Virus record (IMG/VR): IMGVR_UViG_3300040751_001829
Location: 1 to 35,393 of that record
Source: a virus
DNA length: 35,393 nucleotides
Strand: one strand, 5' to 3'
The notes below the pieces were generated by a model that saw only the letters and a program-made list of their open reading frames with translations, was not told the origin of the DNA and searched no databases. This document shows, in pieces, positions 31,971-35,393 of this stretch (positions are counted from its first letter, which is position 1; each line of letters starts with the position of its first letter). The position numbers were made by a program, and so were the translations under genes.

Positions 31971-32750
31971 TTAACCTGAATCAAAATCTTCTAGTATTGT
32001 TGTGGTAAAACCATAATCACTATCTGGATTAATAGATAGTGGATTGGGTGTTGTGGTAATTCTTTGTAGTTTTGGATCTGTTGTAATGCTAAAATCAATA
32101 GCATCATGAATAGTAGTGTCTGTCTGCCTAATAATACTCTTAGCATCTATCGGACCATAGAAGTTAACAGACATTCCAAAATCTAATGTGTAAATAATTG
32201 TTCTTCTACTTTCAAGTGTCCCTTCAAAATCATCACTAAAGTTTACGCCTTGAATTGTAATAGGAACATCTTCAACAATATCTGCATGTGTATCAGTAAA
32301 TGGTTTAATACTAATTGTATACTGTGGATTAAAATATGGGAGTATTTGTTCTACAACCTGTAAAGCATCATCTTGGTTCTTTGCAAATATATTTAATTGG
32401 AATGTAATTTGATATGGGCTTGGAGAAAAGAATTTATCACGTGTTGTGTTAGTAACACCTTTATGATAATTATTTAATTTTGGAAGTTTTCTTTCGGGAT
32501 CATATCCAATACTTGTAATTTCAAAAGACATTCTTGGAAGCTTTAAAGCAATTTGTGAATTATTTCTTAAATCTGGATTTGTTCTAATTCTTTCAAGATA
32601 TTTTTCTCTTGGTGCATATGCTAAAGGTACTTTTATCTGACTAATGGATTTGCCAGTCTTATCTTTACGAATAACATAAATGTCATTGAAAAGAGTACCA
32701 AATAAAGCAACTGATTTTCTAATTCTTTGATGATAAAAATATGTAAACAT
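31971..32750 (-). CDS. 15: Tail completion protein gp15
   Basis: The 259-residue product starts MFTYFYHQRIRKSVALFGTL, as in T4 gp15 (MFGYFYNSSFRRY...), and has IKVPLAYAPREKYLERIR, then YQITFQLNIFAKNQDDALQV and VEQILPYFNPQYTISI, all in gp15 order. It caps the tail tube and sheath and joins the neck. Length is close to T4 (272). Its ATG overlaps the stop of gene 14. Confidence 0.94.
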   Translation of the reverse strand: MFTYFYHQRIRKSVALFGTLFNDIYVIRKDKTGKSISQIKVPLAYAPREKYLERIRTNPDLRNNSQIALKLPRMSFEITSIGYDPERKLPKLNNYHKGVTNTTRDKFFSPSPYQITFQLNIFAKNQDDALQVVEQILPYFNPQYTISIKPFTDTHADIVEDVPITIQGVNFSDDFEGTLESRRTIIYTLDFGMSVNFYGPIDAKSIIRQTDTTIHDAIDFSITTDPKLQRITTTPNPLSINPDSDYGFTTTILEDFDSG

Positions 32751-33712
32751 TATAAATCCTCTGGATCGCCGAATGGGTTATTCTCAGAGAAATCTAAGAA
32801 GTCCAAATCAAATGAGTTTTCTGTAGTATCAAATATATCATTTTGAGCAAAGCTGCTATCACCATAAACATTTTCATCTATTGAAACCAATGTTCTTGAT
32901 ACAGACCTTTCAGAATCGCCTAAAAATGCAAGAGCGCCAGATACATTTCTTAGTCTTGTATTAGTTATTGTCCCGGGTACGAACATTCCATAAGTACCAT
33001 CACTTGTACTAATATGTGATACAACAATATAATTTTCAGCTTGATTATATTCAAGAACTTCTGCAGATAGAATTTTACCACTTGATTGTGTTTGTTGTAC
33101 AAATTCCCCTTCCATAAAGTCATATGAAATATTAGAGTTGATACTATCAATACCTTGATTCATATTTAATTGAAGATTATAACCTAATCTTTCTATATCG
33201 TCAATTGCATCAATATTTGTGTTAAGTCTCTCATCACTATAAGTAAATAGTTCACATCTAAGTTTAAATGTTGGAAGATTACTTAGTTGATAAAAAGGTT
33301 GTTCGTGTTCTACATGCATAATTTCAAATAGTTTATTAGTCAGAGTAAGATAAATTAAATCCCCTTCTCTTGGTCTAATACTTTCTATTTGATTGTTCAT
33401 CTGACCAACGACATTAGCCCATCTTTTTCTTGAAACTATAAATGTAGCAGCATCTCTTATCTCAACACCAAACTTTGTAAATAGATCACCTTCTCCATCA
33501 AAACCTTCAGTATTTTCAATATACATTTCTATCTTATGAGCAGAAGAAAATTTAGATGGAACATCTTCACCAAATATAGTATTTTCATTTACTATCTCAC
33601 GAGGCAAATAATAAACATCTTGACCATATATTTTTAGGCTCTCTATGATTATATCTTCATAGAGATTTTGTTCGTTTTTGGCTCTTTGATTAAAGTAATG
33701 ATTTAAAGCCAT
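32750..33712 (-). CDS. 14: Neck protein gp14
   Basis: The 320-residue product sits between 13 and 15. It starts MALNHYFNQRAKNEQNLYED and contains IIIESLKIYGQDVYYLPREI, a hallmark of T4 gp14 and its relatives, followed by a beta-rich middle (SRKRWANVVGQMNNQIESIR). It is longer than T4 gp14 (256), the extra part being an acidic Asp/Ser/Phe-rich end (FDLDFLDFSENNPFGD). With gp13 it closes the head after packaging. Confidence 0.92.
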   Translation of the reverse strand: MALNHYFNQRAKNEQNLYEDIIIESLKIYGQDVYYLPREIVNENTIFGEDVPSKFSSAHKIEMYIENTEGFDGEGDLFTKFGVEIRDAATFIVSRKRWANVVGQMNNQIESIRPREGDLIYLTLTNKLFEIMHVEHEQPFYQLSNLPTFKLRCELFTYSDERLNTNIDAIDDIERLGYNLQLNMNQGIDSINSNISYDFMEGEFVQQTQSSGKILSAEVLEYNQAENYIVVSHISTSDGTYGMFVPGTITNTRLRNVSGALAFLGDSERSVSRTLVSIDENVYGDSSFAQNDIFDTTENSFDLDFLDFSENNPFGDPEDL

Positions 33713-33715
33713 TTA

Positions 33716-34471
33716 TTATCCTACAAAAAAGTCTGCTGGCATTTCGTGTTCAAGACGCATATTCTCTTCAAGCTTCTCAATGTCTTGCATTGCATCTTCA
33801 AAGATTTGTCTACCGTTTAGCATTACACCACCTGGTAGTTGCATACCTTCAAATTTTATAAGATTAGCACCCCACTGTCTCTTAATAAGAGCAGTAGTAT
33901 AGGCTTTTACGAATTTATCATTATATACACTTGTATGTGTATCTGGATCAATTAATTGATAAACTTCAGCAACAATATAATCGCCGGCTTTTATATCATT
34001 ATCCTTAAAGTCACCAAAAATATAAAGTCTATGCTGATGTCTTGAAAACTGAACTTGTGGCAATCCATTTAACTTCATATCAATTAAAGTTAAATATTGC
34101 TGTAGTTGAGTATAATATGCAAGATCACCCGCAAAGTTTTGTAGATCAGTAATATCATTAAGCATCATTTGATACTTAACACTGAACATATCAATGCTAT
34201 TATTGCTTGAACTTGAAACTGGAAAAAGTTTGGACACAATGTCTATGTTATTAGGCATTGTGATATATTCGTTGGTTACATCATCTGCTGTTATAAGATG
34301 TTTAAAGTAAGTGCGAAGGGTAGCATCAGAATGAAACTCTTGAAAAAATTCAAGTGCTTCATCTATTCTATCTTCTATTTGATCTGGATCTACATTGATG
34401 TCTATAACCGGAGCGCCAAGTCTTCTTAAACAATACTCTGATAATTCATCTCTTGAGGTAACTGCAGCCAT
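33716..34471 (-). CDS. 13: Neck protein gp13
   Basis: The 251-residue product begins with a helical segment typical of gp13 (SRDELSEYCLRRLGAPVIDI, DPDQIEDRIDEALEFFQEFH). The middle has YQMMLNDITDLQNFAGDLAY, and the end has KAYTTALIKRQWGANLIKFE and MQLPGGVMLNGRQIFEDAMQ. T4 gp13 has 309 residues. Together with gp14 it joins the filled head to the tail. A late promoter box at 34503-34510 starts the 13-14-15-16-17 unit. Confidence 0.93.
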   Translation of the reverse strand: MAAVTSRDELSEYCLRRLGAPVIDINVDPDQIEDRIDEALEFFQEFHSDATLRTYFKHLITADDVTNEYITMPNNIDIVSKLFPVSSSSNNSIDMFSVKYQMMLNDITDLQNFAGDLAYYTQLQQYLTLIDMKLNGLPQVQFSRHQHRLYIFGDFKDNDIKAGDYIVAEVYQLIDPDTHTSVYNDKFVKAYTTALIKRQWGANLIKFEGMQLPGGVMLNGRQIFEDAMQDIEKLEENMRLEHEMPADFFVG

Positions 34472-34487
34472 TATAACTTTCCTATTA

Positions 34488-34506
34488 AATAGTATTTGCT
34501 ACTATT
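34488..34506 (-). repeat. 7-base inverted repeat at gene 13 promoter
   Basis: AATAGTA and TACTATT form 7-base arms around a 5-base loop, overlapping the late promoter box. The predicted transcript start falls in the loop, so the RNA would not form it. If it matters it acts at the DNA level or in read-through RNA. Confidence 0.35.
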
Positions 34507-34510
34507 TATA
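34503..34510 (-). promoter_or_regulatory. T4-type late promoter box TATAAATA
   Basis: An exact TATAAATA on the minus strand, 32 bases upstream of the gene 13 start. Confidence 0.8.
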
Positions 34511-34533
34511 TAAAAAATTATTACAACTTAAAA

Positions 34534-35393
34534 TTAACCTTCTAATGAAGCTGTTGGTGGTGTAAAGTTTGCGGTGTAGCGAGCAAGACCTTTAGTAATG
34601 CGGAAGTCTTGGATGTAACCTTTGAACCAATTTCCAACGCCGGTGCCGTTTGCTGCGTCATATTCTGCACCAATTGCTAATATACAATCTTCCCAATTAA
34701 CTTCAGAAAGATTTGCAAATGTGTGAGACAAAACTTCAGAACCGTTTAAATAAATTTTTGTTGAAGTTCCTACAACAACACAAGCAACATGACTCCATTG
34801 ATTTATAGACACATCTGAACTAGTTTGCACATTCCCACTGCCAGAATATAGGGCCCCGCCGCCGTAGGCGGAAAATACGAGTACATTTCCCCCATTAGAA
34901 ATTAAATTTAATCCAAAGAGTGCATGATTTCCTTGAGCAGCAGACCACTCTATTGGATACATCCAAGATTCGATAGTAAACCCAGAGGTTGTATTTAATG
35001 CACCTGTTCCTAAATCTTCTAATCTAATATAATCCCCACTCCCATCAAAATACATTGACTTAGTACCCGCAAACTTTACCTGAGTTGTAGAGCCAGTAGT
35101 ATTACCAACCAATTTTAGGTTATCGCCTTGCGATTTATCTATGATAGAAGCGTCTGTGCCTTTGATGTGTAAGGAAGTGCCAGATGAGGATAGGGGTGCA
35201 GTAGGTGGAGTAAAAATAGATGATCCAACTGTTGTGCTAGAAGTTTGATATTCAGTAGGAATAGATGTAGTTACTCTGACGTCAGATAAATTACCTGTCA
35301 TTAAATATTGGGCGTATGGGCCATATTTTGAAAGAGTAAAAGTTAAATTCTCATTGAGAGGCGTTACAGACTTTGTGAAAATTAACACACCGT
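34534..35393 (-). CDS. LamG-repeat structural protein, N-terminus beyond window
   Basis: The frame is open to the window edge, and the first possible start is only a GTG at 35388 without a ribosome site, so this is the C-terminal part of a longer gene. It holds one complete laminin-G/concanavalin-like domain (from about TSLHIKGTDASIIDKS through KSMYFDGSGDYIRLEDLG, FTIESWMYPIEW, WSHVACVVVGTSTKIYLNGS to IQDFRITKGLARYTANFTPP). The 70 residues before it end with NLSDVRVTTSIP...IFTPPTAPL, which looks like the tail of a preceding repeat of the same kind. It lies where T4 has wac (fibritin). A sugar-binding virion surface role is inferred. Confidence 0.8.
   Translation of the reverse strand, partial: GVLIFTKSVTPLNENLTFTLSKYGPYAQYLMTGNLSDVRVTTSIPTEYQTSSTTVGSSIFTPPTAPLSSSGTSLHIKGTDASIIDKSQGDNLKLVGNTTGSTTQVKFAGTKSMYFDGSGDYIRLEDLGTGALNTTSGFTIESWMYPIEWSAAQGNHALFGLNLISNGGNVLVFSAYGGGALYSGSGNVQTSSDVSINQWSHVACVVVGTSTKIYLNGSEVLSHTFANLSEVNWEDCILAIGAEYDAANGTGVGNWFKGYIQDFRITKGLARYTANFTPPTASLEG

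Noticed and set aside
1-35393. tRNA genes, CRISPR arrays, insertion sequences, integrase or attachment sites
   Set aside because: None could be seen; the regular repeats near 20060-20530 are protein modules of the fibre gene, not CRISPR repeats.

Overview
The window is part of the genome of a T4-like myovirus (contractile tail). It is AT-rich, and all but one gene lie on the minus strand. Read from position 35393 down to 1, the order follows the T4 core: neck and packaging (13-14-15-16-17), sheath, tube and portal (18-19-20), prohead genes (67, a small ORF, 21-22-23), then uvsY-uvsW-55-47-46-45-44-dexA-62-regA. The host is probably a marine alphaproteobacterium. This rests on the marine-phage style of the gene set, a DUF1127 protein, a small protein of alphaproteobacterial style and a BMP-type periplasmic binding protein; it is inference.

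Region by region. 35393-27285: a LamG-containing structural protein (cut by the window edge) at the place of T4 wac, then neck, terminase, sheath and tube genes, closed by a hairpin terminator. 27271-14619: portal, a 2075-residue tail fibre with a C-terminal S74 chaperone, a glycine-rich adhesin-like protein, then prohead core, protease, scaffold and major capsid protein. The fibre and adhesin pair sits inside the head gene cluster. 14618-14087: the only plus-strand gene, with its own promoter and terminator. 14086-2860: a tube-like protein, the recombination proteins UvsY and UvsW, the late sigma factor gp55, the Mre11/Rad50-like gp47 and gp46, an unexpected ATP-dependent phosphoenolpyruvate carboxykinase, the sliding clamp, the clamp loader, DexA and RegA. 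2756-1: host-like accessory genes, namely a small heat-shock protein, a DUF1127 protein, several small proteins, a BMP-family solute-binding protein with a signal peptide, and small membrane proteins.

Regulation can be read directly. Seven exact TATAAATA late-promoter boxes precede minus-strand genes. Four sigma70-type promoters carry TTTACA, a 17-bp spacer and a TATAAT-like box; they lie upstream of gp45, upstream of gp55, upstream of the plus-strand gene, and facing plus-ward into a gene-poor antisense region. gp55, gp45 and the TATAAATA boxes together form the T4-type late transcription switch.

The most notable content is the compact carboxykinase, which keeps the key active-site residues and is embedded in the replication operon. 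Next come the phage-borne periplasmic binding protein, the stress/RNA-type accessory cluster, and the back-to-back promoters at 11050-11141.
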